A stretch of DNA of 64,000 bases. Source: Rhizobium sp. R711. Lineage in GTDB: Bacteria > Pseudomonadota > Alphaproteobacteria > Rhizobiales > Rhizobiaceae. Below, in pieces: positions 46,113 to 54,309 of this stretch. Position 1 is the first letter of the stretch, and every line of letters begins with the position of its first letter. The notes beneath the pieces are model-generated. The model searched no databases. It was not told the origin of the DNA and was given only the letters and a program-made list of their open reading frames with translations. Location of the stretch: contig NZ_LOKZ01000023.1 of the NCBI RefSeq assembly GCF_002211365.1, positions 310,001-374,000 on the forward strand. Reading direction: 5' to 3'. A program made the position numbers and the translations under genes.

Positions 46113-46820
46113 ATGGACAAGACGATCGGGAGCACGGCCGAGGCCGTCTTTGAAATCGGTGATGGGGCGACCGTCATGATCGGCGGCTTCGGCGGCTCGG
46201 GCGCACCGATCGAACTGATCCACGCGCTGATCGACAAGGGGCCGAAGGACCTCACGGTGATCAACAACAATGCCGGCAACGGCCGCATCGGCATTGCCGC
46301 GATGATCGACGCGGGCATGGTCAGGAAGATGATCTGTTCCTTCCCGCGGTCGTCGGACCCGCGCGCCTTCACGGAAAGATATCTGGCCGGTCAGATTGAG
46401 CTCGAGCTCGTGCCGCAGGGAACGCTTGCCGAGCGCATCCGCGCCGGCGGCGCCGGCATCCCGGCCTTTTATACGCCGACCGGCTACGGCACCGAGCTTG
46501 CAAAAGGCAAGGTCATCGCCGAATTCGACGGCCGGCACTATGTCCAGGAGCGCTGGCTGAGGGCTGATTTCGCCATCGTCAAGGCGAATGTCGGCGACAC
46601 CCACGGCAATCTCACCTACAACAAGGCTGGCCGTAACTTCAATCCGCTGATGTGCATGGCCGCGGCAAAGACCATCGTCCAGGTCTCCAGCATCGTTCCT
46701 GCCGGTGGCATCGACCCTGAGCATGTCGTGACCCCCGGCATCTTCGTCGACGGTGTCGTCGAGGTCACCCACCCCGCCCAGGAAGAAGAGCTCGTTCGAG
46801 CCGGAGCATCCTATCAATGA
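46113..46820 (+). CDS. pcaI: 3-oxoadipate CoA-transferase subunit A
   Basis: A 235-aa family-I CoA-transferase alpha subunit. The CoA-binding glycine motif is MIGGFGGSGAPIELIHAL, followed by LTVINNNAGNGRIGIAAMI and GIPAFYTPTGYGTELAKGK. With PcaJ it transfers CoA from succinyl-CoA to beta-ketoadipate. AAGGAG is nine bases before the ATG. First gene of pcaIJF. Confidence 0.94.
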   Translation: MDKTIGSTAEAVFEIGDGATVMIGGFGGSGAPIELIHALIDKGPKDLTVINNNAGNGRIGIAAMIDAGMVRKMICSFPRSSDPRAFTERYLAGQIELELVPQGTLAERIRAGGAGIPAFYTPTGYGTELAKGKVIAEFDGRHYVQERWLRADFAIVKANVGDTHGNLTYNKAGRNFNPLMCMAAAKTIVQVSSIVPAGGIDPEHVVTPGIFVDGVVEVTHPAQEEELVRAGASYQ

Positions 46821-47521
46821 CCGTCGACATCAGCCTCGTCAACACGCGCGAAGACATCAAGCTTTCCAACGCCAGCATTGCCTGGCGCGCCGCCCAGGAC
46901 ATCGCCGACGGCGCCTATGTGAACCTGGGCATCGGCTTTCCGGAAATGGTGGCGCGCTACCAGCCGCCCGGCCGCCAGGCGGTCTTCCATACGGAAAACG
47001 GTATCCTCGATTTCGGCGAGGCGCCAGCCGTTGGTGAAGAGGACTGGGATCTGATCAATGCCGGCAAGAGGCCGGTGACACTGAAGCCGGGCTCGGCCTT
47101 CTTCCACCATGCCGACAGTTTCGCCATGGTGCGCGGCGGCCATCTCGACGTCGCGATCCTCGGCGCCTACCAGGTGGCGCAAAACGGTGATCTGGCCAAC
47201 TGGCGTGTCGGCGCCAAGGGTGTGCCGGCTGTCGGCGGCGCCATGGACCTCGTGCACGGCGCCAAGCAGGTCTGCGTCATCACCGAGCACGTCACCAAGA
47301 ACGGCGAGCCGAAGCTGGTCGACAAATGCACCTTCCCGCTGACCGGCGTCGGCTGCATTACCCGCGTCTATACGAGCCATGCCGTCATCGACATCGTGAA
47401 GGGCCATTTCGTGCTGCGCGAGAAGCTCGCAGCCATGACGGTCGAGGAATTGCAGGCGATGACGGGCGCGCCGCTCCATATCGACGGCCCCCTCGCCGAT
47501 CTCGTCGTCCCGGACCTCTAA
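46817..47521 (+). CDS. pcaJ: 3-oxoadipate CoA-transferase subunit B
   Basis: A 234-aa beta subunit. The catalytic glutamate is in HTENGILDFG (~residue 58), preceded by YVNLGIGFPEMVARY; GGHLDVAILGAYQV and TRVYTSHAVIDIV complete the family pattern. ATGA overlap with pcaI implies coupled translation of the two subunits. Confidence 0.94.
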   Translation: MTVDISLVNTREDIKLSNASIAWRAAQDIADGAYVNLGIGFPEMVARYQPPGRQAVFHTENGILDFGEAPAVGEEDWDLINAGKRPVTLKPGSAFFHHADSFAMVRGGHLDVAILGAYQVAQNGDLANWRVGAKGVPAVGGAMDLVHGAKQVCVITEHVTKNGEPKLVDKCTFPLTGVGCITRVYTSHAVIDIVKGHFVLREKLAAMTVEELQAMTGAPLHIDGPLADLVVPDL

Positions 47522-47536
47522 CGGAGGAGAAGCCTG

Positions 47537-48742
47537 ATGATCGAAGCCTATATCTGCGACTATGTCCGCACCCCGATCGGCCGCTTCGGCGGTTCGCTTG
47601 CCGCCATCCGCGCCGATGATCTCGGCGCCGTGCCGCTGAAAGCGCTGGTCGAGCGCAACCGCAGCGTGGACTGGGAAGCCGTCGATGATGTCATCTTTGG
47701 CTGCGCCAACCAGGCCGGTGAAGATAATCGCAACGTCGCCCGCATGTCCTCGTTGCTTGCGGGGCTGCCCGTTTGCGTACCGGGCACCACGATCAATCGC
47801 CTTTGCGGCTCCGGCATGGATGCTGTAATCGCGGCAGCGCGGGCCATCCGGGCAGGCGAGGCCGAGCTCATGATTGCAGGCGGCGTCGAAAGCATGTCGC
47901 GCGCGCCCTTCGTCATGCCGAAGGCGGAGGCTGCCTTTTCGCGCCACGCCGAGGTCTATGACACGACGATCGGGTGGCGGTTCATCAACCCCCTGATGAA
48001 GAAGCAGTATGGCGTCGACTCCATGCCCGAGACTGGCGAGAATGTCGCCGAAGACTATAAAGTGTCACGCGAGGATCAGGACGCTTTTGCCGTTCGCAGT
48101 CAGGCAAAGGCTGCGGCCGCGCAGGCAAATGGCCGACTTGCCAGAGAAATCACCTCCGTGACCATCCCACAGCGCAAGGGCGAGCCTGTCGTCGTCGAAA
48201 AGGATGAACACCCGCGCGCGACCACGATGGAAGCACTTGCAAAGCTCTCCGCGCCCTTCAGGAAGGAAGGCGGAACGGTGACGGCCGGCAATGCCTCCGG
48301 CGTCAACGATGGAGCTGCGGCGCTTATTGTCGCCAGCGAGGCAGCTGCAAGGAAGCATGGCCTGACCCCTATCGCCCGCATTCTGGGTGGCGCCTCGGCC
48401 GGCGTGCCGCCGCGCATCATGGGTATCGGCCCGGTTCCGGCGTCCCGCAAGCTGATGGTCCGTCTTGGCATGACGCAAGACCAGTTTGACGTCATCGAAC
48501 TCAACGAGGCCTTCGCCTCACAGGGTCTCGCCGTTCTACGCGAACTTGGAATAGCCGACGCTGATGGCCGCGTGAACCGCAATGGTGGCGCCATCGCGCT
48601 TGGCCATCCGCTCGGAATGTCGGGCGCGCGCATCACCGGCACGGCAGCTTTCGAATTGCGGGAAACCGGCGGACGCTTTTCGCTGTCGACCATGTGCATC
48701 GGCGTCGGACAGGGGATTGCCATCGCGCTCGAGCGCGTCTGA
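47537..48742 (+). CDS. pcaF: 3-oxoadipyl-CoA thiolase
   Basis: A 401-aa thiolase. The active-site nucleophile is in NRLCGSGMDAV (~Cys 92), the His in GHPLGMSGARI and the second Cys in STMCIGVGQG. VCDYVRTPIGRFGGSLA-type opening and RAPFVMPKAEAAF fit beta-ketoadipyl-CoA thiolases. It cleaves beta-ketoadipyl-CoA to succinyl-CoA and acetyl-CoA. GGAGGAG lies seven bases before the ATG, 15 bases after pcaJ. Confidence 0.94.
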   Translation: MIEAYICDYVRTPIGRFGGSLAAIRADDLGAVPLKALVERNRSVDWEAVDDVIFGCANQAGEDNRNVARMSSLLAGLPVCVPGTTINRLCGSGMDAVIAAARAIRAGEAELMIAGGVESMSRAPFVMPKAEAAFSRHAEVYDTTIGWRFINPLMKKQYGVDSMPETGENVAEDYKVSREDQDAFAVRSQAKAAAAQANGRLAREITSVTIPQRKGEPVVVEKDEHPRATTMEALAKLSAPFRKEGGTVTAGNASGVNDGAAALIVASEAAARKHGLTPIARILGGASAGVPPRIMGIGPVPASRKLMVRLGMTQDQFDVIELNEAFASQGLAVLRELGIADADGRVNRNGGAIALGHPLGMSGARITGTAAFELRETGGRFSLSTMCIGVGQGIAIALERV

Positions 48743-48801
48743 TTTGAGATCGCACAATGAAAACGGCGCGGACATGTCGGCGCTGTCGTGCAAGCCGATG
48801 C

Positions 48802-49596
48802 TTACGGCATCAGCTGGCCGCCATTCACCTCGATTATCTGACCGGTGACGTAGCCGGAAAGGGTTGGCGATGCCAGGAAGAGATAGGCGCCGACACAATC
48901 CTCCGGCGTCCCGACGAAGCCCATCGGGATGGACTTGCGCTGCAGTTCCATCTGCTCGTCATTGGTGTAGCGCTCGTGAAACGGCGTGGCGATGACGCCT
49001 GGCGCTACCGCATTGACCCTGATCCGGTCAGGAACGAACTCCTTGGCATGGCCGCGTGTGATCGTCGAGACGAAACCCTTCGATGCCGCATAGAGCACGG
49101 CACCATTGCCGCCGCCATTGCGCGCTGCAATCGAGGTCGTGTTGATAATGAAACCGCCCTGCTTTTTCAGCCATGGATGGGCAGCGCGGGTCGCCGCAAG
49201 AACCGAGCGGGCATTCAGATCCATGACTTTCGTGTAGTGCTCGTCGGTATATTCAGCGGTTGGCTTGCGGCCGAGCATGCCGCCGGCATTGTTCACCAAC
49301 CCGTCGAGATGTCCAAAGGTTCTGGCAGTCTCTTCGACGACACGTTCCGTCTCGCCCTCATTTGACACATCGCCGTGAACGAGGTGCACGGCGCCCCCGG
49401 CGCCCCGGATTTCATCGGCAAGCGCTTCGGCCGGCTCCCGGCTCGCATTGTAATGAATGCCAACTTTCATTTCCTGGGAAGCAAAGGCGCGGGCGAGCGC
49501 TGCGCCGATACCGGTCGAGGCGCCGGTGATCAGCACCGCCTTGCCAGCCAGGTCCGGAATTTTGATGGATGCAAGCAATTGAGCAAGATTTGCCAT
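48802..49596 (-). CDS. SDR-family oxidoreductase
   Basis: A 264-aa classical short-chain dehydrogenase: cofactor motif ITGASTGIGAALA, NNAGG, catalytic Ser in NTTSIAA and Tyr-Lys in LYAASKG. Val-Gly-rich C-terminus (GYVTGQIIEVNGGQLMP). Substrate unknown. Convergent with pcaF across a 59-base spacer that contains no strong terminator. Confidence 0.87.
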   Translation of the reverse strand: MANLAQLLASIKIPDLAGKAVLITGASTGIGAALARAFASQEMKVGIHYNASREPAEALADEIRGAGGAVHLVHGDVSNEGETERVVEETARTFGHLDGLVNNAGGMLGRKPTAEYTDEHYTKVMDLNARSVLAATRAAHPWLKKQGGFIINTTSIAARNGGGNGAVLYAASKGFVSTITRGHAKEFVPDRIRVNAVAPGVIATPFHERYTNDEQMELQRKSIPMGFVGTPEDCVGAYLFLASPTLSGYVTGQIIEVNGGQLMP

Positions 49597-49689
49597 GGTA
49601 GCGGTAGCCTCCAGGAATGCTATTGGGTGTATAAGGGCGAGCTACAGGGAGCTTATCAGCCTGCATCGATGCGGGGCAATGCCATATCG

Positions 49690-50421
49690 CTACCGGGCAA
49701 GATCAAGTTCCGGGTAGTGCCGAAAGATTCCGTCCTCATTGAAGGCAAGCCGGCGGTCCGACTGTAGGTAGGCAGCGATATTCGGGCGCCTGGCGACGGC
49801 ATCGTGCAACGCTATCAGCCCCGGATAATCCGTCGCACGGGCTTTCATCGCTTTCGGAAAAGCATACCGCAATCCCTCGACGACCTGGTACAGCGACAAG
49901 TCGACGTAGCTAAGCGCATCGCCAACGATGTGGCGTGGCCCCCAGGGATTTTGTTGCAGCACCTGCTCGAAGTAGCCGAGAAACTTTGGAATGCGCTCGC
50001 TGATGAAGGAGGCGGAGCGGGCTTTCGCCTCCTGCTTCTGCTCCTCATAGTAGAGAGAGGTTGCGATCGGGTGATGCGTGTCGTGCACCTCTGCTACCAG
50101 ATCCGTGATTGTCAATTGCAGGCCGTTGGCGATGAAGCGCAACTTTTCATCCTTCGGCGAAAGGCCAAGTTTTGGACCAAAATAAAAGAGAATGTTGGCG
50201 ACATGAGAGACAATGAACTCGCCGTCCTTGAGAAACGGTGGCGCAAAGGGAATGTAGGGTTCGCGCTTGCTGTTCATCAGTTCCAACATCGCTGCGGTGC
50301 CCATCCCGCGCCCGGACTGCCTGGCGACGTCGACATACTCGGCCTGGGCTTCTTCCAACGCTAGGCGAACGAACTCGCCGCGGCCAAGAATGCCATTCCA
50401 ATAATACAGTTCATATGCCAT
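49690..50421 (-). CDS. Glutathione S-transferase family protein
   Basis: A 243-aa protein with an N-terminal thioredoxin-like domain (YELYYWNGILGRGEFVRLALEEA; FAPPFLKDGEFIVSHVANILFYFG with the cis-Pro and Ser of the GSH site shifted) and a helical C-terminal domain (YFEQVLQQNPWG, VGDALSYVDLSLYQVVEGL). The true start is ATG 50421 with GGAGG six bases upstream; the longer open frame reads through the next gene. It follows the EcfG-controlled gene at 50450 by 28 bases and may be induced with it. Confidence 0.85.
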   Translation of the reverse strand: MAYELYYWNGILGRGEFVRLALEEAQAEYVDVARQSGRGMGTAAMLELMNSKREPYIPFAPPFLKDGEFIVSHVANILFYFGPKLGLSPKDEKLRFIANGLQLTITDLVAEVHDTHHPIATSLYYEEQKQEAKARSASFISERIPKFLGYFEQVLQQNPWGPRHIVGDALSYVDLSLYQVVEGLRYAFPKAMKARATDYPGLIALHDAVARRPNIAAYLQSDRRLAFNEDGIFRHYPELDLAR

Positions 50422-50449
50422 GAGGTCCCTCCCGGTGGCATGCTCCTTA

Positions 50450-50764
50450 TCAGTGATGCGCGTGCTGGGCGTTGCGCTTGCGAGTGGCTGCGGCTTTCTT
50501 GGCCGAAGCCGAGCGCTCGGCGGCAGAACGCGCCGCTGAGGCGCCACCACCTTTGCGCCCGCCCTTTTCTGACGCCTCGTGGGTATCTTGCTTGCCCCGA
50601 CCGGACCCGGACTTGTTGCCGCCACCGCTCTCCTTGTTGACCGTCGCCCAGGCCCGCCGTTCAGCCTCCTTCGTGGAAACGCCACGGTCTTCGTAGCCTT
50701 CCTCGATATGTTCGGCTTTCCGTTTCTGCTTATCCGTGTAAGCGGATTTGTCGCCTCTTGGCAT
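50450..50764 (-). CDS. Small basic stress-associated protein (often annotated 'plasmid stabilization protein')
   Basis: A 104-aa hydrophilic protein: MPRGDKSAYTDKQKRKAEHIEEGYEDRGVSTKEAERRAWATVNKE, then a Gly/Ser/Lys-rich tail. The N-terminal block is widely conserved in alphaproteobacteria under the misleading name 'plasmid stabilization protein'; the low-complexity Lys/Ala tail could contact nucleic acid. No toxin partner is present. AGGAG lies eight bases before the ATG, and an EcfG-type promoter 32 bases upstream marks it as a general-stress gene. Confidence 0.85.
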   Translation of the reverse strand: MPRGDKSAYTDKQKRKAEHIEEGYEDRGVSTKEAERRAWATVNKESGGGNKSGSGRGKQDTHEASEKGGRKGGGASAARSAAERSASAKKAAATRKRNAQHAHH

Positions 50765-50795
50765 GATGCTTGCTCCTTGTTGACAGAGAAAGGGC

Positions 50796-50820
50796 AACCG
50801 ACTGATGCGCAAAAAGTTCC
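50796..50820 (-). promoter_or_regulatory. EcfG-type stress promoter for the gene at 50450-50764
   Basis: Minus strand GGAAC (50816-50820), 17 bases, then GTT (50796-50798), the consensus -35/-10 form for alphaproteobacterial EcfG (RpoE2 in S. meliloti). Predicted leader about 25 bases. Confidence 0.75.
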
Positions 50821-50883
50821 AGCCTCGCACGAATGCGCACACAAGCAGGCAACTGAGAAAGAAGCGCGCCGACGAGGTAAGGC

Positions 50884-51057
50884 CTATTTGCGATGATATT
50901 TGCGCGACGCCGCCAAGATCTTTTCGACGGCAGGGATATGCGGCAATACGGCTGAACGCGCATCAGGGAAGAACAATGCGACAAGATTGTCGATCGCATA
51001 GACAAGAACCAGGGCGAGGCCCAGATAGGCTAACGCGGCAATGACAAGAACTGTCAT
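50884..51057 (-). CDS. Small single-pass membrane protein
   Basis: A 57-aa protein with one membrane helix (MTVLVIAALAYLGLALVLVYAI) and a basic tail (SRKYHRK). GAGG sits five bases before the ATG. No family recognised. Its own EcfG-type promoter 53 bases upstream suggests stress induction. Confidence 0.7.
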   Translation of the reverse strand: MTVLVIAALAYLGLALVLVYAIDNLVALFFPDARSAVLPHIPAVEKILAASRKYHRK

Positions 51058-51110
51058 TCTATCCTCAAACTTGCAATGAGGAGGTAGCAACCCGCTACGA
51101 CCAATCTATG

Positions 51111-51135
51111 AACATCCGAGCCCAATTTTGGTTCC
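51111..51135 (-). promoter_or_regulatory. EcfG-type stress promoter for the gene at 50884-51057
   Basis: Minus strand GGAAC (51131-51135), 17 bases, then GTT (51111-51113), identical spacing to the other two promoters in this cluster. Predicted leader about 45 bases. Confidence 0.75.
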
Positions 51136-51245
51136 GTCGCGGATTGCCACAGCGGCATTTTTTTCTGCGAGGTAACCGTTAGGCGCATTCCGACGCAACC
51201 GCCGTGCCGCCTTGGAGATCAATAGAATAGAAGCAATGCAATCAT

Positions 51246-51280
51246 GTGACGAACGGCGTCGTCGTGACGCCATTCGTCAC
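51246..51280 (-). terminator. Long hairpin downstream of the DUF2934 gene
   Basis: A 15-bp inverted repeat (arms 51246-51260 and 51266-51280, loop of five). One position is mismatched on the plus strand (C-A) but is a G-U pair in minus-strand RNA, so the stem is fully paired in the transcript of the gene at 51297. There is no strong T-run. It probably ends that transcript and protects the downstream promoter at 51111. Confidence 0.6.
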
Positions 51281-51296
51281 AAAGGAACGCAGGCGA

Positions 51297-51548
51297 TCAC
51301 GCCGATTTTCGGCTCGCCGTTTTCCTTGGAGCGGCGGGCTTGGCGGCGCCATTTGCTTTTGGCGTGGACGTGGTGCGCTTGCGCGTCTTCACCTCCTTGC
51401 CATCCGGAGATGCGGCGGATCCTTCAAGCGCCAGGCGCTCCGTCCAGGCTTGTTCCCAATGTACGAAATCTCGTCCCGTTGGACGCCCTTCCTCTTCCCA
51501 AAGCGCATAGGCGCGCTTCCTGATCCACTCTTCTCGAGTTTCTGTCAT
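51297..51548 (-). CDS. DUF2934 domain protein
   Basis: An 83-aa protein: MTETREEWIRKRAYALWEEEGRPTGRDFVHWEQAWTERLALEG, the DUF2934 motif, followed by a Lys/Ala/Thr-rich tail. GGAG lies seven bases before the ATG. It has its own EcfG-type promoter. The basic tail resembles that of the protein at 50450-50764; both may bind nucleic acid, but this is a guess. Confidence 0.85.
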   Translation of the reverse strand: MTETREEWIRKRAYALWEEEGRPTGRDFVHWEQAWTERLALEGSAASPDGKEVKTRKRTTSTPKANGAAKPAAPRKTASRKSA

Positions 51549-51579
51549 CGCCGATCTCCTCAGATAATGCCCGTGGTTT

Positions 51580-51604
51580 AACGCGATACTGGTGCTAGAG
51601 TTCC
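51580..51604 (-). promoter_or_regulatory. EcfG-type stress promoter for the DUF2934 gene
   Basis: Minus strand GGAAC (51600-51604), 17 bases, then GTT (51580-51582). Same element and spacing as the promoters at 50796 and 51111. Predicted leader about 25 bases. Confidence 0.75.
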
Positions 51605-51792
51605 AGAGGAACCACCGTGTTTCAAGCAAAATTTGACACACTGCAAAAAGAAATTCTGCGCCGCAGCATTCAACCATTGTGCGGCGCGCGCTTCATTGTG
51701 TCCGGGGAACCGTTTGAGGCAAGAAAGACGGGGGGCTCTACGTCCATGGTGCCCAATTGAACGCCGCAGCTTTAGCGTTATAGTTCAACGCG

Positions 51793-53256
51793 ATGTTTTA
51801 TCTCATATCGACTTATTGGCCGCATATTCTATTTGTTGTTTCGCTCGCCATGGGCGCTGCGGCAGCGATCCATGCGGCGATGACAAAGGAAGAGGTCCGC
51901 GCCGCGATCGGCTGGGTCGGGGTGATCATCCTCTCACCGATCATTGGCGCCGTGCTTTATGCGATCGCTGGCATCAATCGTATCCGCCGCGCCTCGCTCA
52001 GCCTGCGGCGCGATGCGCTGATCCCAGAGGCGGACCTCGACGAACTCGAAAGCTTCGACGCCGACACGGATGTCGTCATCAGCGGCTTCGGCCGTCGTTT
52101 CGCCGCCCTTCAGACACTCGGTGATCGTGTCTCCCGCAGTCCGCTCGCAACCGGCAACACGATCGACATGCTGGAAACGGGCGACGACTGCTATGCCGCT
52201 ATGCAGGCCGCCATCGACAGCGCCGCGCGAAGCGTTCTCCTCGAGACCTACATCTTTGACCGCGACCCCATCGGATTGAGGATCGCCGATTGCCTGATTG
52301 CAGCAGTCAAGCGAGGCATCGAAGTGCGCGTGCTGATCGATGCCGTCGGCGCCCGCTATTCCGTGCCGAGCATACTTGGATACCTTGCCGATGGCGGTGT
52401 CAGCGTCTCTGTATTCAACGGCAACGTCATCATGGGTTTGCGTTTGCCCTATGCAAACCTGCGCACCCACCGCAAGATCGTCATCGTCGATGGACGCATC
52501 GCACTGACGGGCGGCATGAACATCCGGGCCGGCTTTACGCGCGAAATGGCGGGGGAGGCCTTCGCCCGCGACACCCATTTCAGCGTCACCGGACCGGTTG
52601 TTGCCGATCTCTTCAACGTTGCGGCCGAAGACTGGCGCTTCACGACCGGCGAGATCCTGCAAGGGGAAGCATGGCGAACCGCGATGCCGGAGCGGCAGCC
52701 AGGCGATCCAGTCTTCATGCGTGTGGTCGCATCCGGACCCGACAAAAGCATCGAGACGAACCACAAGATGCTTATGGGCGCCTTTTCCATTGCACGCAAA
52801 TCGATCCGCATCATGTCCCCCTACTTCCTGCCGGACCGCGAGCTCATCAGTGCGCTGGCAACCGCGGCCCGGCGCGGCGTCGAGGTCGATATCGTCGTTC
52901 CGTCCGTCAACAACCTCGTCCTCGTCGACCGTGCCATGACTGCCCAGTTCGATCAGATCCTCAGCAGCTATTGCCGGATCTGGCGCTCCAGCGGCGCGTT
53001 CAGTCACTCCAAGCTCTTGTCGATAGACGGGGTCTGGTCCTATGTCGGTTCGTCCAACCTCGATCCGAGATCGCTGCGACTGAATTTCGAGATCGACCTG
53101 GAAGTGCTGAACGAAGGCTTTGCCAACGAGATCGACGAGCATATCGACGAAGCCATCAAGTCGGCTTCGCCGGTTACTCTGCAGGGGTTGCGCGCGCGTC
53201 CTTTTCCGATCCGGCTGCTTGAGAAGATCCTGTGGCTGGGATCGCCTTACTTGTAG
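51793..53256 (+). CDS. cls: Cardiolipin synthase
   Basis: A 487-aa phospholipase-D-superfamily enzyme. Two N-terminal membrane helices (~5-25, ~38-58) precede two HKD motifs: THRKIVIVDGRIALTGGMN (~residue 225) and SHSKLLSIDGVWSYVGSSNLDPRS (~405). It condenses two phosphatidylglycerols to cardiolipin at the inner membrane. No strong ribosome-binding site is visible. Transcribed divergently from the EcfG-controlled DUF2934 gene. Confidence 0.93.
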   Translation: MFYLISTYWPHILFVVSLAMGAAAAIHAAMTKEEVRAAIGWVGVIILSPIIGAVLYAIAGINRIRRASLSLRRDALIPEADLDELESFDADTDVVISGFGRRFAALQTLGDRVSRSPLATGNTIDMLETGDDCYAAMQAAIDSAARSVLLETYIFDRDPIGLRIADCLIAAVKRGIEVRVLIDAVGARYSVPSILGYLADGGVSVSVFNGNVIMGLRLPYANLRTHRKIVIVDGRIALTGGMNIRAGFTREMAGEAFARDTHFSVTGPVVADLFNVAAEDWRFTTGEILQGEAWRTAMPERQPGDPVFMRVVASGPDKSIETNHKMLMGAFSIARKSIRIMSPYFLPDRELISALATAARRGVEVDIVVPSVNNLVLVDRAMTAQFDQILSSYCRIWRSSGAFSHSKLLSIDGVWSYVGSSNLDPRSLRLNFEIDLEVLNEGFANEIDEHIDEAIKSASPVTLQGLRARPFPIRLLEKILWLGSPYL

Positions 53257-53348
53257 CGGATTTCTGGGGTTATGACGTGGTAACGTCGCTCACCCGGTCT
53301 ATAATCCAGTCAGAATCTCGTCGGTCAACAAAGCGCCAGTAAACTGCG

Positions 53349-54179
53349 ATGCATGCCAGAAAACAAAGCCTGCCGGCCAACATCCTTGCCTCGATCCGCA
53401 ATCGGAAAAAGCGGCTGGATGCGGCACATTCGGAGGACAAACCGCGGTCGGATGGCACTTTAATCGCTTCCTACAACGTCCATAAATGCGTCGGCAGTGA
53501 CCGCCGGTTCGACCCAGAGCGCACCAGTCGCGTCATCCACGAAATCGACGCCGACGTGATCGCGTTGCAGGAAGCCGACACCCGGTTTGGCGAGCGTACG
53601 GGCATCCTCGACCTTGGCCGACTGGAACGGGAGACCGGACTGATCCCAGTGCCGGTCAACGACATGGCAAAGGCTCACGGCTGGCATGGCAACGTCGTGC
53701 TCTTCAAGAAGGGCCTGGTGCGCGATGTTCACCAGATCAATTTGCCTGGGCTCGAACCGCGCGGCGCGCTTGTCGCCGAACTCGATCTGGAAAACGGCGG
53801 GGGCTTGCGCATTATCGCCGCCCATTTCGGCCTGCTTCGCCATTCGCGCGCCCAGCAAGCCAAGATGCTGGTCGAGCTGATGGGAAGAAAGAGCGAGATC
53901 CCGACCATCCTGCTCGGTGATCTCAACGAATGGCGGCTTGGCGACCGTTCGTCGCTGCACACCTTCCAATCCGCGTTCGGGCCTCAGCCCATGGCAGTTC
54001 CGAGCTTTCCGGCACGCCTTCCCATACTGGCTCTTGATCGAATAATGGCAAATCGCAAGGGCGTCGTGACCGCGGTCGAGGCCCACGATACGCCACTTGC
54101 GCGCGTCGCTTCCGATCACCTGCCGGTCAAGGCCGTGGTCAATCTCAAGCGGGTCGAGGAACTGAGCACGAAGAGTTAG
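53349..54179 (+). CDS. Endonuclease/exonuclease/phosphatase (EEP) family protein
   Basis: A 276-aa protein. EEP motifs: LIASYNVHKC (Asn), ADVIALQEADT (metal Glu), VLLGDLNEW (Asp-x-Asn) and SDHLPVKAVV (Asp-His). The N-terminal ~35 residues are basic with no signal peptide. In many rhizobia such a gene follows cardiolipin synthase, suggesting a phosphohydrolase linked to phospholipids. Downstream of cls by 92 bases. Confidence 0.85.
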   Translation: MHARKQSLPANILASIRNRKKRLDAAHSEDKPRSDGTLIASYNVHKCVGSDRRFDPERTSRVIHEIDADVIALQEADTRFGERTGILDLGRLERETGLIPVPVNDMAKAHGWHGNVVLFKKGLVRDVHQINLPGLEPRGALVAELDLENGGGLRIIAAHFGLLRHSRAQQAKMLVELMGRKSEIPTILLGDLNEWRLGDRSSLHTFQSAFGPQPMAVPSFPARLPILALDRIMANRKGVVTAVEAHDTPLARVASDHLPVKAVVNLKRVEELSTKS

Positions 54180-54309
54180 ACTTTCTCGACGAGCTCTGCG
54201 CCGCTGCCACCCACAGCATCCTCGTCATCGCAGTCCTCAAACCTTGACACCGCCTGCGGTCATGGCAGTTTCTGCTGATCTCGACAGACAGCTTGGATGA
54301 GGAGGTTGC

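Noticed and set aside
48743..48801. Intrinsic terminator between pcaF and the convergent SDR
   Set aside because: Only a short imperfect palindrome around GACATGTC is present and no T-run follows.
50450..50764. Toxin-antitoxin or plasmid maintenance module suggested by the common name of this protein family
   Set aside because: No partner gene, no RelE/ParE-type domain; the EcfG promoter points to general stress instead.
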